This document shows positions 22,084-31,679 of a stretch of 64,000 nt of DNA, piece after piece. The notes under the pieces were generated by a model. It had not been told where the DNA came from. It saw nothing but the letters and a program-made list of their open reading frames with translations, and made no database searches. The position numbers and the translations under genes were made by a program. The stretch spans positions 1 to 64,000 of the forward strand of contig CACYSD010000004.1 in assembly GCA_902776985.1 (NCBI GenBank), written 5' to 3'. Position 1 is the stretch's first letter, and every line of letters starts with the position of its first letter. This DNA comes from UBA3839 sp902776985 (GTDB lineage Bacteria > Bacteroidota > Bacteroidia > Bacteroidales > Bacteroidaceae).

Positions 22084-24267
22084 CTATCCTATCTTACCTA
22101 TCCACTTAGAAAGCCAACGGTTTACACCAGAAGCCACATGGTCAGACTGTATATGAGGATTGATGAAAGTTGAAGCATTGGAATTTGCTTCTCCTTGTTC
22201 TGGGTAAATAATCATGAGGTTCTTGTCGGTGAAATACTGACGAAGCATAAACTGCATCTTTGCCATTCGCCGCTCGTAACTGATAGCACCGTGACGCGCT
22301 GTCACAAGCACGAAGAGGTGGTCATGGTTGAGGTTAACTGCGAACTCCTCAAGTGAGGCGTCATTGTCAAACGCTGAGTATTCATCACGGATAAGCGGAT
22401 GGTATGTCGAAAGATAACCGCGGATTATCTCTGCCGTCTCCTCTGTGGCATGGAAACAGATACGGCAGCCCAGTTCAACAGCCATTCTCGAAATACGTTC
22501 CAGCCAACGAGTGAATCCTGCCTCGAACTGCGCACGTTCTGGCACTGCAACCACAATGCGACGCAACGTGTTGATTGGAACGAGGAGATTTACTATGATA
22601 ATCTGTCGTTCGAGCGTATTTACAAGTCCTGGGGCAAATCGCCCAAGCATAGAATCGTTGGGGGATGTGCGGTGGTGAAGTCCGATAATTATTTCACTGG
22701 CATCATTCTCCCGGAATGCATGAACCACTCCGTTGACGAAGTTAACTGCCAAGCGACTCTGCGTCTGCACCTTAACATCGGCTGCGGCACAGAGACGTTC
22801 TGCTTCCTGCAGACAATCCTTACTCTGGACCCTGAGCAAACCTGTAGGATCATCATCATTAACCACATTGAGGAATATCAGTCCGCGGTTGAGGTTGGTA
22901 TTTCGCATAATTAATGCGGTATGCACAAGCATCTCAATCTTTGACGGCTCGTTAATCGGTACAAGAATCTTCTCGTCATCATTGAGCGGACGCTGGTCGC
23001 GATCAACACTGCGTTTCTCCTCTATCTTGAGTGAGCGAGCAGCCTGGTCGGTTGCTATAGAAGAAATAATACAGGAAATGAGTATCATCACAACCACACC
23101 ATCGAGAACGGCATTGTCCATAAGCGGAACACCAGGACTTACTTCCAGACGCCTTCCCACCATCACCATGGCCAGCGCTCCGGCAGCATGTGCCTCAGTC
23201 AGACCAAACATCATAAGCCCGCTGGCACGGCTGAGTTTGAAAATACGGCGTGAAAGAACTGCAGCAATGTATTTGGACAGAGTGCCTGCAATCACTATGA
23301 TTGCCACAACCTCCACTGCTTTAGGGCTGGTGAAGAGGGGTGTCAGGTTAACAAGCATTCCCACACCAATAAGGAAATAAGGGATGAAAATGGCGTTGCC
23401 CACAAATTCAAGACGCATCATCAGCGGAGTAGTACGTGGAATGTAGCGATTTGCCACAAGTCCTGCAAGAAACGCACCAAGTATGCCTTCTATTCCACAA
23501 GCCTCAGCAACTGCTCCCGCAAGGAACACCATTGCCAGCACAAAAGTAAACAACATGACCTGATCGGTGTACTTTCGCAGGAACCAGCGTATGATTCTCG
23601 GGAAGAAAATGAAAATCACAGAAAAGAAGATGGCGAACTTCACTGTAAACCACAGCCAGAACTGAAGTCCGGTATCTCCGCTATGAATACCAGCAAGACC
23701 GGCTATAGTAAGCAACGCAAGAAGCAAAGCCACCATTGTGGCAGCCACGCTTATCACCACGCTGTTGTTACGAGCCAGTCCATAGCGCCCTACAATAGGA
23801 TAAGCTACGAGGGTGTGTGAAGCAAAAATACATGCAAGCAACACTGACGCCGCTACAGAATAACTGAGCACATAAAGACCTGCCAACAATCCGAATACAA
23901 ACGGAATGAGTGCGGTCAGAACACCAAAAGTCAGTCCCTGGCGCTGATTCTGCTTCAGTCCGGCAAGATCCATTTCCAGACCTGCCAGAAACATGATATA
24001 GTAGATACCAACCTGTCCGAAGAGTTGAAAACTATCATCTCGTTCCAGGATATTAAGTCCATTCTCCCCCACCAACACACCTGCGAGTATCATTCCAATA
24101 AGATGTGGAATGCGCAGACGGTTAAAAATCATCGGGGCAAAAAGGATGATGGAAAGCACGATAAAAAAAACCCACACATGATTGGTTATGGGTAGATTTC
24201 CAAACAAATCGCTAATAGAATTAAGCTGGAATAAAGGTGTTATTATCGTTGCGGTCATTGAGTCCAT
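22084..24267 (-). CDS. CPA2-type cation:proton antiporter with UspA-like C-terminus
   Basis: 727 residues. Residues about 30-415 form a 12-13-helix antiporter domain of the Kef/NapA type (IGMILAGVLVGENGLN, FLAGLEMDLAG, CGIEGILGAFLAGLVANR). From about 450 a cytoplasmic region resembles universal stress protein domains (ILVPINEPSKIEMLVHTAL; IIIVNLLVPINTLRRIVVAVP). Such proteins exchange Na+ or K+ for protons across the inner membrane. The ATG is 7 bp upstream of nothing else on this strand; lolD follows 7 bp after its stop, so the two may be co-transcribed. A TAACTTTG promoter lies 38 bp upstream of the ATG. Confidence 0.88.
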   Translation of the reverse strand: MDSMTATIITPLFQLNSISDLFGNLPITNHVWVFFIVLSIILFAPMIFNRLRIPHLIGMILAGVLVGENGLNILERDDSFQLFGQVGIYYIMFLAGLEMDLAGLKQNQRQGLTFGVLTALIPFVFGLLAGLYVLSYSVAASVLLACIFASHTLVAYPIVGRYGLARNNSVVISVAATMVALLLALLTIAGLAGIHSGDTGLQFWLWFTVKFAIFFSVIFIFFPRIIRWFLRKYTDQVMLFTFVLAMVFLAGAVAEACGIEGILGAFLAGLVANRYIPRTTPLMMRLEFVGNAIFIPYFLIGVGMLVNLTPLFTSPKAVEVVAIIVIAGTLSKYIAAVLSRRIFKLSRASGLMMFGLTEAHAAGALAMVMVGRRLEVSPGVPLMDNAVLDGVVVMILISCIISSIATDQAARSLKIEEKRSVDRDQRPLNDDEKILVPINEPSKIEMLVHTALIMRNTNLNRGLIFLNVVNDDDPTGLLRVQSKDCLQEAERLCAAADVKVQTQSRLAVNFVNGVVHAFRENDASEIIIGLHHRTSPNDSMLGRFAPGLVNTLERQIIIVNLLVPINTLRRIVVAVPERAQFEAGFTRWLERISRMAVELGCRICFHATEETAEIIRGYLSTYHPLIRDEYSAFDNDASLEEFAVNLNHDHLFVLVTARHGAISYERRMAKMQFMLRQYFTDKNLMIIYPEQGEANSNASTFINPHIQSDHVASGVNRWLSKWIGKIG

Positions 24268-24304
24268 AGTTTTAATTGAAAGGCATTCTGCATCAAATGC
24301 GCTG

Positions 24305-24312
24305 CAAAGTTA
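24305..24312 (-). promoter_or_regulatory. TAnnTTTG promoter for the antiporter gene
   Basis: TAACTTTG on the minus strand, in GCTGCAAAGTTA context, 38 bp before the ATG. Confidence 0.6.
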
Positions 24313-24385
24313 GTGCTTTTTCAAGAAAAGTGAAGTCAAAAAGCCTAAAAATGTAACAAATTATCATTATTTGAAGAAAAATACG

Positions 24386-24393
24386 TAACTTTG
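24386..24393 (+). promoter_or_regulatory. TAnnTTTG promoter for asd
   Basis: TAACTTTG followed by CACCG, 54 bp before the asd ATG, with a TTTG at about the -33 distance upstream (24370-24373). Confidence 0.65.
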
Positions 24394-24446
24394 CACCGCA
24401 AAAAGCAAATAATCAAACCACAAAATAAATAATTTAGACACAGGTT

Positions 24447-25463
24447 ATGAAAGTAGCAATTGTTGGTGCAAGCGGCGCAGTGGGTCAGGAATTCCTGCGT
24501 GTGCTCGATGAGAGAAATTTCCCTATTGATGAACTCGTACTGTTTGGCAGCACACGAAGCGCAGGTCGAAAATACACCTTCCGCGGTAAGGAATACGAAG
24601 TACAACTCCTCAAGCATGGTGACGACTTCAAAGGCGTTGACATCGCCTTCACATCTGCCGGAGCAGGTACATCAAAGGAATTTGCTGAAGACATCACCCG
24701 TTACGGAGCCGTGATGATTGACAATTCTAGCGCTTTCCGTATGGATGAGGATGTACCACTCGTAGTACCTGAGTGCAATGCCGAAGACGCTCTTGTTCGT
24801 CCACGCGGCATCATCGCAAACCCTAACTGCACAACTATCATGATGGTAGTGGTACTGCAGCCTATTGAGAAGAAGAGCCACATCGAACGCATTCACGTAG
24901 CAAGCTATCAGAGTGCATCAGGTGCCGGTGCAGCAGCTATGGCTGAACTCCAGCAGCAATATAAAGAATTGTGTGAGGGCAAGGAGCCTACTGTGGAGAA
25001 GTTTGCTTACCAGTTGGCATACAATGTCATCCCTCAGATTGATGTCTTCCAAGACAATGGTTACACCAAGGAAGAGATGAAGATGTTCAACGAGACACGC
25101 AAGATTATGCATACCGATGCTCGTTGCTCTGCAATGTGCGTTCGCATCAGTTCACTCCGTGCACACAGTGAGGCTGTATGGATTGAGACAAAAGACGCCC
25201 TTACTCCAGAACAAGTTCGTGCAGCTCTTGAGAAGGCTCCAGGCGTAACTGTCGTTGACGATCCTGCAAACAAGAAGTATCCTATGCCTCTGTACACCGC
25301 AGGCAAGGACGATGTTTACGTAGGTCGCATCCGCAAGGACCTCGCTAACGAGAACGGCATCACTCTCTGGCTCTCAGGCGACCAGATTAAGAAAGGTGCA
25401 GCACTCAACGCGGTACAAATCGCTGAATACCTGGTTCAGCAAGGGGAATTCAAAACTTGTTAA
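24447..25463 (+). CDS. asd: Aspartate-semialdehyde dehydrogenase
   Basis: 338 residues. N-terminal NADP-binding GASGAVGQEFLRVL, catalytic cysteine in NPNCTTIMM (about residue 130), ASYQSASGAGAAAM after it, and the substrate-binding SSLRAHSEAVWIET with His in the second half. It reduces aspartyl phosphate to aspartate semialdehyde, feeding lysine/diaminopimelate, threonine and methionine synthesis. The length is normal and no neighbour shares the pathway. It has its own TAACTTTG promoter, divergent from the antiporter gene. Confidence 0.95.
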   Translation: MKVAIVGASGAVGQEFLRVLDERNFPIDELVLFGSTRSAGRKYTFRGKEYEVQLLKHGDDFKGVDIAFTSAGAGTSKEFAEDITRYGAVMIDNSSAFRMDEDVPLVVPECNAEDALVRPRGIIANPNCTTIMMVVVLQPIEKKSHIERIHVASYQSASGAGAAAMAELQQQYKELCEGKEPTVEKFAYQLAYNVIPQIDVFQDNGYTKEEMKMFNETRKIMHTDARCSAMCVRISSLRAHSEAVWIETKDALTPEQVRAALEKAPGVTVVDDPANKKYPMPLYTAGKDDVYVGRIRKDLANENGITLWLSGDQIKKGAALNAVQIAEYLVQQGEFKTC

Positions 25464-25487
25464 TGAAATTTCCAAGACATTAGATTT

Positions 25488-26783
25488 CTATTCTTCCTCA
25501 GTATAAGTCTGATAAAGAAAATCATTGTAAGGGTACTTCTGAACATGAAGTGCCCTTACTCTGTTATAGAGCAGTTGTTTCAATTCAACGATATTGGTAC
25601 GTTCACGTGCAGAAATAAAGAAGCAGTCTTCACCAAGTCGTGCCATCCAAGTCTGCATAAGCTCTTCAAGAGTGATGTTCTCACGTGTCTTCGGAGTAAG
25701 GTCATCCTCATCCTTTGGAACCCATGTGTAAGCATCAATTTTGTTGAAAACAATGATGCTCGGAGTCTCAGCACAACCAAGATCAGCAAGTGTTTTCTCC
25801 ACAACCTTAATCTGTTCCTCAAAGTCGGGATGGGATATATCGACGATATGAACCAAAAGATCTGCCTCGCGCACTTCATCAAGAGTCGACTTAAATGAAT
25901 CGATAAGATCGGTAGGAAGTTTGCGTATAAATCCCACGGTATCGGAAAGCAGGAACGGCAGGTTGTCAATAATTACCTTGCGCACAGTAGTGTCAAGGGT
26001 CGCAAAGAGTTTGTTCTCAGCAAACACATCGCTTTTGGAAAGCAGGTTCATAAGTGTGGACTTGCCAACATTGGTGTAACCCACAAGTGCTACACGTATG
26101 AGACGCCCACGGTTTTTGCGCTGAGTTGATTTCTGAGTGTCTATATCTGCCAAACGCTGTTTAAGCAAAGCCATACGATTACGTATGATTCGCTGGTCCA
26201 TTTCAAGCTGTGTTTCTCCCGGTCCGCGCAAGCCCACACTTCCTCCTCGCTGGCGTTCAAGGTGAGTCCACAGACGGGTGAGGCGCGGAAGCATATACTT
26301 ATATTGTGCAAGTTCAACCTGTGTCTTTGCTGCTGCAGTCTGAGCACGCATGGCAAAGATATCAAGAATGAGCGAAGTACGGTCGAGGATTTTTACCTGC
26401 AACTCCTTTTCTATATTACGGATTTGCTTGGCGGTCAATTCATCGTCAAAAATCACCATGCCGACAAGCTCGGGCAAATTCTCAACCTGAGATATGTCAA
26501 AGCCTTGCTCCAGTGCTGCATCAATGGCTGCATCACGTGCTTCCTCTTGCTGTTTGATATAGTCGCGAATCTCCTGCAACTTTCCCGTTCCTATATAGGT
26601 CACGCTGCTCGGTCCAGTCACTCGCTGAGTGAAACGGCGAACAACCTTGGCACCAGCGGTTTCTGCAAGGAACTCCAACTCGTCAAGGTATTCATTAGTC
26701 TTTCGTTCATTCTGCTGTGGAGTGATGATTCCCACAATGACAGCAGTCTCAACTTTTGCTTCTGTAATGACAAATTCTTTCAT
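25488..26783 (-). CDS. hflX: GTPase HflX
   Basis: 431 residues from MKEFVITEAKVETAVIVGI; an upstream ATG at 26852 would cross the promoter. The N-terminal HflX domain (GTGKLQEIRDYI, IFDDELTAKQIRNIEKEL) is followed by a basic coiled region (GPGETQLEMDQRIIRNRM) and the G domain with GYTNVGKST (G1), DTVGFIRKLP (G3) and NKID (G4). HflX binds the 50S subunit and splits stalled or hibernating ribosomes. The C-terminus (VQKYPYNDFLYQTYTEEE) is acidic. It is convergent with asd and divergent from the S41 protease. Confidence 0.95.
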   Translation of the reverse strand: MKEFVITEAKVETAVIVGIITPQQNERKTNEYLDELEFLAETAGAKVVRRFTQRVTGPSSVTYIGTGKLQEIRDYIKQQEEARDAAIDAALEQGFDISQVENLPELVGMVIFDDELTAKQIRNIEKELQVKILDRTSLILDIFAMRAQTAAAKTQVELAQYKYMLPRLTRLWTHLERQRGGSVGLRGPGETQLEMDQRIIRNRMALLKQRLADIDTQKSTQRKNRGRLIRVALVGYTNVGKSTLMNLLSKSDVFAENKLFATLDTTVRKVIIDNLPFLLSDTVGFIRKLPTDLIDSFKSTLDEVREADLLVHIVDISHPDFEEQIKVVEKTLADLGCAETPSIIVFNKIDAYTWVPKDEDDLTPKTRENITLEELMQTWMARLGEDCFFISARERTNIVELKQLLYNRVRALHVQKYPYNDFLYQTYTEEE

Positions 26784-26802
26784 TCTAACTGTGTTTTGAC
26801 TG

Positions 26803-26810
26803 CAAATATA
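26803..26810 (-). promoter_or_regulatory. TAnnTTTG promoter for hflX
   Basis: TATATTTG on the minus strand, 20 bp before the hflX ATG. Confidence 0.55.
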
Positions 26811-26832
26811 CGAATTATAAATTATTAATTTG

Positions 26833-26840
26833 TAAATTTG
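26833..26840 (+). promoter_or_regulatory. TAnnTTTG promoter for the S41 protease
   Basis: TAAATTTG followed by CAGAC, 25 bp before the ATG at 26865 and back to back with the hflX promoter. Confidence 0.6.
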
Positions 26841-26864
26841 CAGACTAAACAAAAGAACAAATAT

Positions 26865-28559
26865 ATGAAAAGACTTATATTGACTGTGTTTGCAGCAGCA
26901 ACTCTATTTGTGGGCAACGCACAGGACAACAAGGAAGATCACTCATTCAGCGTAGCAAAGAACTTAGATGTGTTCAATGCCATTTACCGCGCACTTGACC
27001 TTTACTATGTGGACACTCTGGAAGCAAATAAAGTAATAAAGGTCAGTATCGATGCCATGTTGGAGTCTCTTGATCCCTATACCGAATACTATGCCGACGA
27101 GGATATGGGTGACTTGAAGATGCTTACCACAGGTAAATACGGCGGTATAGGTGCTTTAATACGCATGCGCAAGGACTCTACAGTCATCATTGGTGAGCCA
27201 TACGCAGGAATGCCTGCGGCTGAAGTTGGGCTAAAAGTGGGAGATGTGCTCCGTAAAATCGATGAAACAGACCTCAAGGGAAAGACTGTGAGCCAAGTGA
27301 GCGACATGCTGAGAGGCGAACCAGGAACTACATTCGTGCTTAGAGTTCAACGTCCCGGTGAGAAAAAGACACGTGACTTCAAAATCACCCGACGTAACAT
27401 TAAAATTGCCTCCATGCCCTACTATGGCATACTTCCCGAAGGAGAAATCACACGTTCAGGGGTAGAACGTCCAAAGGTTGGCTACATCAGTCTCACACAA
27501 TTCACAGAAGACTGTTCGGGTGAAGTACGTAAGGCTGTGATTTCACTTAAGGAGCAAGGAGCTACAGCTTTGGTTCTGGACTTGCGCGGCAATGGTGGAG
27601 GACTGCTCAGCGAAGCCGTAAAAATTGTAAACCTCTTTGTTCCAAGAGGCTTAACCATAGTTGAGACTCGTGGCAAGCTTGAAGCAGCAAACAGCACATA
27701 CACCACAACCAACGAGCCTCTCGACACAACCATCCCTATTTGCGTATTAGTGAACGGCAACACTGCATCAGCTGCAGAAATCGTAAGCGGTGCCCTGCAA
27801 GACCTTGACCGCGCTGTCATCGTTGGCAGCAGGACTTATGGCAAGGGACTGGTGCAGTCGCCTCGAGAACTGCCTTACAACGGCAACCTCAAGCTGACCA
27901 CATCGAAATACTATATTCCCAGTGGACGATGCATCCAGGCTATTAATTACAAGAACCGTCGCGAACTGGGCAACGACGGACGTGTTCCCGATTCACTGAC
28001 CAATGTGTTCCACACAGCTGGAGGTCGTGAAGTGCGCGATGGAGGCGGCATCAAACCCGACATCGAGGTGCACCGTGACACAATGGCTAACGTTGTATTC
28101 TACCTCTCTAACGACGATGTGCTTGTAGACTGGGGAACACGTTATGCGCAAAAACATGCAACACTTCCCCCAATCTCTCAGTTTAGCATTACCGACGCTG
28201 ATTTCGAAGAACTGAAAAAGATGGCTCACGAAAGTGATTTCAAATACGACCGATTATCGGAAAAACGCCTTGAAGACTTAAAGAAGATGATGGTGTTTGA
28301 GGGATATTTCGACGATGCAGAAGATGAGTTCAACGCTCTCTCCAAGAAACTCGAACATAACATGGATCGTGACTTCGACCGCTTCAGCACCGAAATACGC
28401 AAACTGATGGCTCAGGAAGTAGTTAAGAGATATTACTTCCAAGCTGGAGCCACAGAGGAATCACTTAAAGGCGACATAGATATTGAGAAAGCTTACAGCA
28501 TTCTTGCAAATGAACAGGAATACAACAAAATTTTAGGTAAAGATGCGCAAAGCCACTAA
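26865..28559 (+). CDS. S41 family C-terminal processing peptidase
   Basis: 564 residues from MKRLILTVFAAATLFVGNAQ, a signal peptide ending near residue 20. Residues about 85-185 form a PDZ domain (YGGIGALIRM, AAEVGLKVGDVLRKID). The catalytic domain has GYISLTQF, LVLDLRGNGGGLL, then GNTASAAEIVSGALQD (Ser nucleophile) and TYGKGLVQ (Lys base), a complete Ser/Lys dyad. A C-terminal helical region (about 450-564) follows. It degrades or trims periplasmic proteins from the C-terminus. It overlaps a small downstream membrane-protein gene by 17 bp. Confidence 0.93.
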   Translation: MKRLILTVFAAATLFVGNAQDNKEDHSFSVAKNLDVFNAIYRALDLYYVDTLEANKVIKVSIDAMLESLDPYTEYYADEDMGDLKMLTTGKYGGIGALIRMRKDSTVIIGEPYAGMPAAEVGLKVGDVLRKIDETDLKGKTVSQVSDMLRGEPGTTFVLRVQRPGEKKTRDFKITRRNIKIASMPYYGILPEGEITRSGVERPKVGYISLTQFTEDCSGEVRKAVISLKEQGATALVLDLRGNGGGLLSEAVKIVNLFVPRGLTIVETRGKLEAANSTYTTTNEPLDTTIPICVLVNGNTASAAEIVSGALQDLDRAVIVGSRTYGKGLVQSPRELPYNGNLKLTTSKYYIPSGRCIQAINYKNRRELGNDGRVPDSLTNVFHTAGGREVRDGGGIKPDIEVHRDTMANVVFYLSNDDVLVDWGTRYAQKHATLPPISQFSITDADFEELKKMAHESDFKYDRLSEKRLEDLKKMMVFEGYFDDAEDEFNALSKKLEHNMDRDFDRFSTEIRKLMAQEVVKRYYFQAGATEESLKGDIDIEKAYSILANEQEYNKILGKDAQSH

Positions 28560-28725
28560 ATTCAACCGACAAATGATGTGGGGTATGCTGGCAATGGCAG
28601 CAGTACTCCTAATTGTCGTCTTCGGCATCATGTACTATGCCTTGCAAAACATAGACAACAAAAAGTCTGCAACCGACCAGTCAATTACTCAAGACACCCT
28701 CACCGTAATAATTGAAAATGAATAA
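28543..28725 (+). CDS. Small membrane protein (60 residues)
   Basis: MRKATKFNRQMMWGMLAM begins a basic N-terminus, followed by one helix (about 13-35, AVLLIVVFGIMYYAL) and a polar acidic tail. It overlaps the S41 gene by 17 bp, suggesting translational coupling. No family recognised; the charge distribution predicts an N-in, C-out single-span protein. It is short and could be spurious, but basic-then-hydrophobic order and tight spacing support it. Confidence 0.55.
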   Translation: MRKATKFNRQMMWGMLAMAAVLLIVVFGIMYYALQNIDNKKSATDQSITQDTLTVIIENE

Positions 28726-28732
28726 TAAGCAC

Positions 28733-29953
28733 ATGAAATCAACCCTACGACTGATAATAATGTTTGTCACACTGGCAACAGCATCAAATATCTGTGCACA
28801 GAAATGGAAATACGACTTTGTCGTCCCTGACAAAGGCAATTTCCGTCAGGCCATTAATGCAGCAAACACCAGAGCCGACAAAAGCAAACGTTTCCGCATA
28901 TTTGTCCGTTCTAGCAATTACCGTCTGCTGGGCGACGGCAATATCGTCACCATACTCACAGCCCCTAACACCAGTATCATTGGAGAACAGGCTCAGAACA
29001 CTCAGGTTGAATCATGTCCGAGAGAAGAAGGTATAGATAAAACCAGCACTCTTTTCCTCAATGGTGCAGACAGCACTTATCTGCAGGATCTTGAACTGTG
29101 GTGCAACTATCGCAACGACGCCAATGCCTATGCCAATCACGCTGTAACCCTCAACGAGAAACACTGCAAAGGCAATATACTGAAGAATATGAGTCTGCTC
29201 GGTACACAGAATACTTATTACACCAACGACGGCGGAACAACTTACGTGGAAGACTGCAAAATTGCAGGTACTGTGGATTTTATCTGTGGCGGAGGAACTG
29301 TTTACTTCAATCATTGTGACTTGAAATTCGTTGCACGTGGCGACAGCAGTAAACACAACATAATCTGTGCTCCCTCCACAGAAGCCGGTTCAACATACGG
29401 TTATATATTCAGCGACTGCTATATCGACGGACCTAAGCACCAGAACGGGAAGTATTATCTTGGCAGACCTTGGAACAACACTCCACGTGCCACATTCCTC
29501 AACTGCTGCATGAACATTGCACCAACGGAAGAAGGATGGGCAAACGGTTCTACGCCGGCTCGTTTTGCTGAATTTGAATGTACAAACGGACTTTTTGAAC
29601 TCCTCAACACCGACAAACGGCGCACCACCTTATCATCACCGGTATTATCTGCAGATGAGGCAGAGAAATACACCATTGCGAACGTCTTTCCTAATTGGAA
29701 TCCACAGGCCAAGACACAACAGGTGCCACCACCAGTCTTACGTATTAGCGGTAATGAAATCTCTTGGGAAGACAATCCTGACGCCGGATGCTATGCAGTG
29801 CTCCGCGACCGTATCATCGTAGCATTCGTCACAGAACCACACTACATTGTTCCAACTGGCACACACGAAGGCTCATGTTTCTCTGTGCGCTGTGCCAACC
29901 AGATGGGCGGTCTCGGTCTGCGTAGTGCAGAAGTCGTCTATAGCAAACATTAG
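28733..29953 (+). CDS. Pectinesterase family protein (CE8)
   Basis: 406 residues from MKSTLRLIIMFVTLATASNI, a signal peptide cleaved about residue 23 (an in-frame ATG at 28712 would add seven residues). The right-handed beta-helix of carbohydrate esterase family 8 is shown by GTQNTYYTNDGGTTYVEDC, GTVDFICGGGTVYFNHC (catalytic Asp) and YLGRPWN (substrate-binding Arg/Trp). It should remove methyl esters from pectin in the periplasm or at the surface, preparing it for lyases. A C-terminal part (about 330-406, PPPVLRISGNEISWED) looks like a small beta domain. No polysaccharide-utilisation SusCD pair is nearby, so it is a stand-alone gene. Confidence 0.85.
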   Translation: MKSTLRLIIMFVTLATASNICAQKWKYDFVVPDKGNFRQAINAANTRADKSKRFRIFVRSSNYRLLGDGNIVTILTAPNTSIIGEQAQNTQVESCPREEGIDKTSTLFLNGADSTYLQDLELWCNYRNDANAYANHAVTLNEKHCKGNILKNMSLLGTQNTYYTNDGGTTYVEDCKIAGTVDFICGGGTVYFNHCDLKFVARGDSSKHNIICAPSTEAGSTYGYIFSDCYIDGPKHQNGKYYLGRPWNNTPRATFLNCCMNIAPTEEGWANGSTPARFAEFECTNGLFELLNTDKRRTTLSSPVLSADEAEKYTIANVFPNWNPQAKTQQVPPPVLRISGNEISWEDNPDAGCYAVLRDRIIVAFVTEPHYIVPTGTHEGSCFSVRCANQMGGLGLRSAEVVYSKH

Positions 29954-29985
29954 TCAACAGAGGTATACCACCTACAAAAACAAAA

Positions 29986-30022
29986 AAGGGATTCTAAGAA
30001 AAAAGTTCCATAGAATCCCTTT
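29986..30022. terminator. Bidirectional terminator between pectinesterase and Sel1-repeat genes
   Basis: Stem AAGGGATTCTA / TAGAATCCCTT with a 14-base loop, flanked by A and T runs, between two convergent stops. Confidence 0.85.
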
Positions 30023-30040
30023 TGTTGTTAACACTATTGT

Positions 30041-31648
30041 TTATGGCAGAGTTTTAAGCAGAGCCACTACATTTTCGTTCTCCTTCACTTTAGAAAGTTC
30101 TGCTATACGTTCAGTGCTGTTAGCCACATCAGGAAGCACAGCAAGTTTCAGTTCATAGCACTTGATGAGGTTCTTAGCAGCCTCAGGGGTTAACTGATGC
30201 TGACGTTCGACTTCGATATAAAGCTCAGCAGCCTTGGATTCATCCTTGGAAACACCTGTGCCAGTCATATATGCGTCAGCTACGAAGAGTGAAGCAAAGG
30301 AGAAATCCTTGTCGGAAGCAGCTTGCATATATTCAAGAGCCTTCTTAGTGTCTTTGTCAACACCCTTGCCTTCTGCATAGCTTAAGCCTAAGTAGAAGCT
30401 GGCAATAGCACAGTTATCAGCAATACTGGTCCAAGACTTAATAGCCTTCTTTACGTTTGGCTTCTTGCCTTTGTCAGAAGCTGTACAAAAAGCAATCATT
30501 GCAGTGCCTTCATTATTCTTGGCTTTCTCCACAACCTTGAAGCGCTTGTTTGCCTCATCAATGTTCTCATCTACGAGGAGAGCCTTCATTCCATAGAGAT
30601 ATGCAGAGAAGATATTGTTGTCAGGCACTGCATCTGCACCTGAATTGGTGATAAGTTCCTTGAACTTGTCCTTATAGCTTGTCTTGGTTGCGACCTCAGC
30701 AAACCACTGCATTGCAAGTCCATAATCACGTTCCACACCCAAGCCACGCATATAGCAGTGTGCGAGCCACCACTGAGCTTCGTTGCGAACAGAGTTGTTT
30801 ACACGACTTCCGGCAGCAATCTTGAGATTAGCCACAGCCTTGGCAGAGTCAACTTCCACTCCGTCACCTTCATAGTAAATACGTCCAAGCTGTCCGTTTG
30901 CAGCAGTGAAGTGCTGATCAGCAGCCTTCTGCATCCATTCTATACCAGCTTTCTTGTCTTGAGCAACACCCTGTCCTTTGAACAGTTGATAACCATAAAA
31001 ATATGTTGCTCCTACAACACCTGCTTCGGATGCTTTCCTGAACAATTCAGCAGACTTGTCAGCCTTGTTCTTCTGCAAATAGTAGCGAGCCAGGTCGTAT
31101 TGGCTTTCCACATGACCGCCATTAGCCGCAAATTCCTGGTATGAACGTGCCTTTTCTTCGTCACGCTTCACTTCTCCTACACCTTTATTATAGATATCAT
31201 AAAGCAAGAGTCCGCTGAAAACCGAGAGGCTGTCAACCTTGGTCTGAGCTTCAAGGTATTTCAACACATCACTATATTTGAATTCAAGTGATTTCTTGTA
31301 CAAACCAGCTGCTTTTGCAGAGTCAGCCTTTACATTATAGCCGAACTGATAGTAACGTGCCAGGTTAGCTACAGCCTGACCGTTATTCTGCTCTGCTGCT
31401 TTAGCATACCAATGGAATGCCAGCTTATAATCTTGCTTCACTTGCTTACCTTTGTCGTACCATCCGGCAAGAAGCATCATATCCTCTACACTACCAGCCT
31501 CGGCACGCTTGGTAACAGCTGCCAGACTGTCCTTTGAAATCGCTGTTTCACGTTGAGTCTTTACAGGCTTAACTTTCTTCTGAGCCTGTCCTGCTGAAGG
31601 GATTAGCAACAAGGCTGAGAGAAGTAATAAAAAAATGTTTTTCTTCAT
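30041..31648 (-). CDS. Secreted Sel1-repeat (TPR-like) protein
   Basis: 535 residues with a signal peptide (MKKNIFLLLLSALLLIPSAG, about 1-22). The body is a row of Sel1-type repeats, recognisable by A-x-x-x-Y-x-x-G units such as AFHWYAKAAEQNNGQAVANL, ATYFYGYQLFKGQGVAQD, GLGVERDYGLAMQWFAEVA and YAEGKGVDKDTKKALEYMQ. Such repeats form alpha-solenoids that hold partner proteins. It is the last gene of the minus-strand cluster LytTR-FHA-caspase-acidic-FHA-PP2C-Sel1, 31 bp after the phosphatase, so a scaffold role in that system is likely but inferred. Confidence 0.85.
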   Translation of the reverse strand: MKKNIFLLLLSALLLIPSAGQAQKKVKPVKTQRETAISKDSLAAVTKRAEAGSVEDMMLLAGWYDKGKQVKQDYKLAFHWYAKAAEQNNGQAVANLARYYQFGYNVKADSAKAAGLYKKSLEFKYSDVLKYLEAQTKVDSLSVFSGLLLYDIYNKGVGEVKRDEEKARSYQEFAANGGHVESQYDLARYYLQKNKADKSAELFRKASEAGVVGATYFYGYQLFKGQGVAQDKKAGIEWMQKAADQHFTAANGQLGRIYYEGDGVEVDSAKAVANLKIAAGSRVNNSVRNEAQWWLAHCYMRGLGVERDYGLAMQWFAEVATKTSYKDKFKELITNSGADAVPDNNIFSAYLYGMKALLVDENIDEANKRFKVVEKAKNNEGTAMIAFCTASDKGKKPNVKKAIKSWTSIADNCAIASFYLGLSYAEGKGVDKDTKKALEYMQAASDKDFSFASLFVADAYMTGTGVSKDESKAAELYIEVERQHQLTPEAAKNLIKCYELKLAVLPDVANSTERIAELSKVKENENVVALLKTLP

Positions 31649-31679
31649 GACTGTATTAATATAGTTATTTACAATTCTG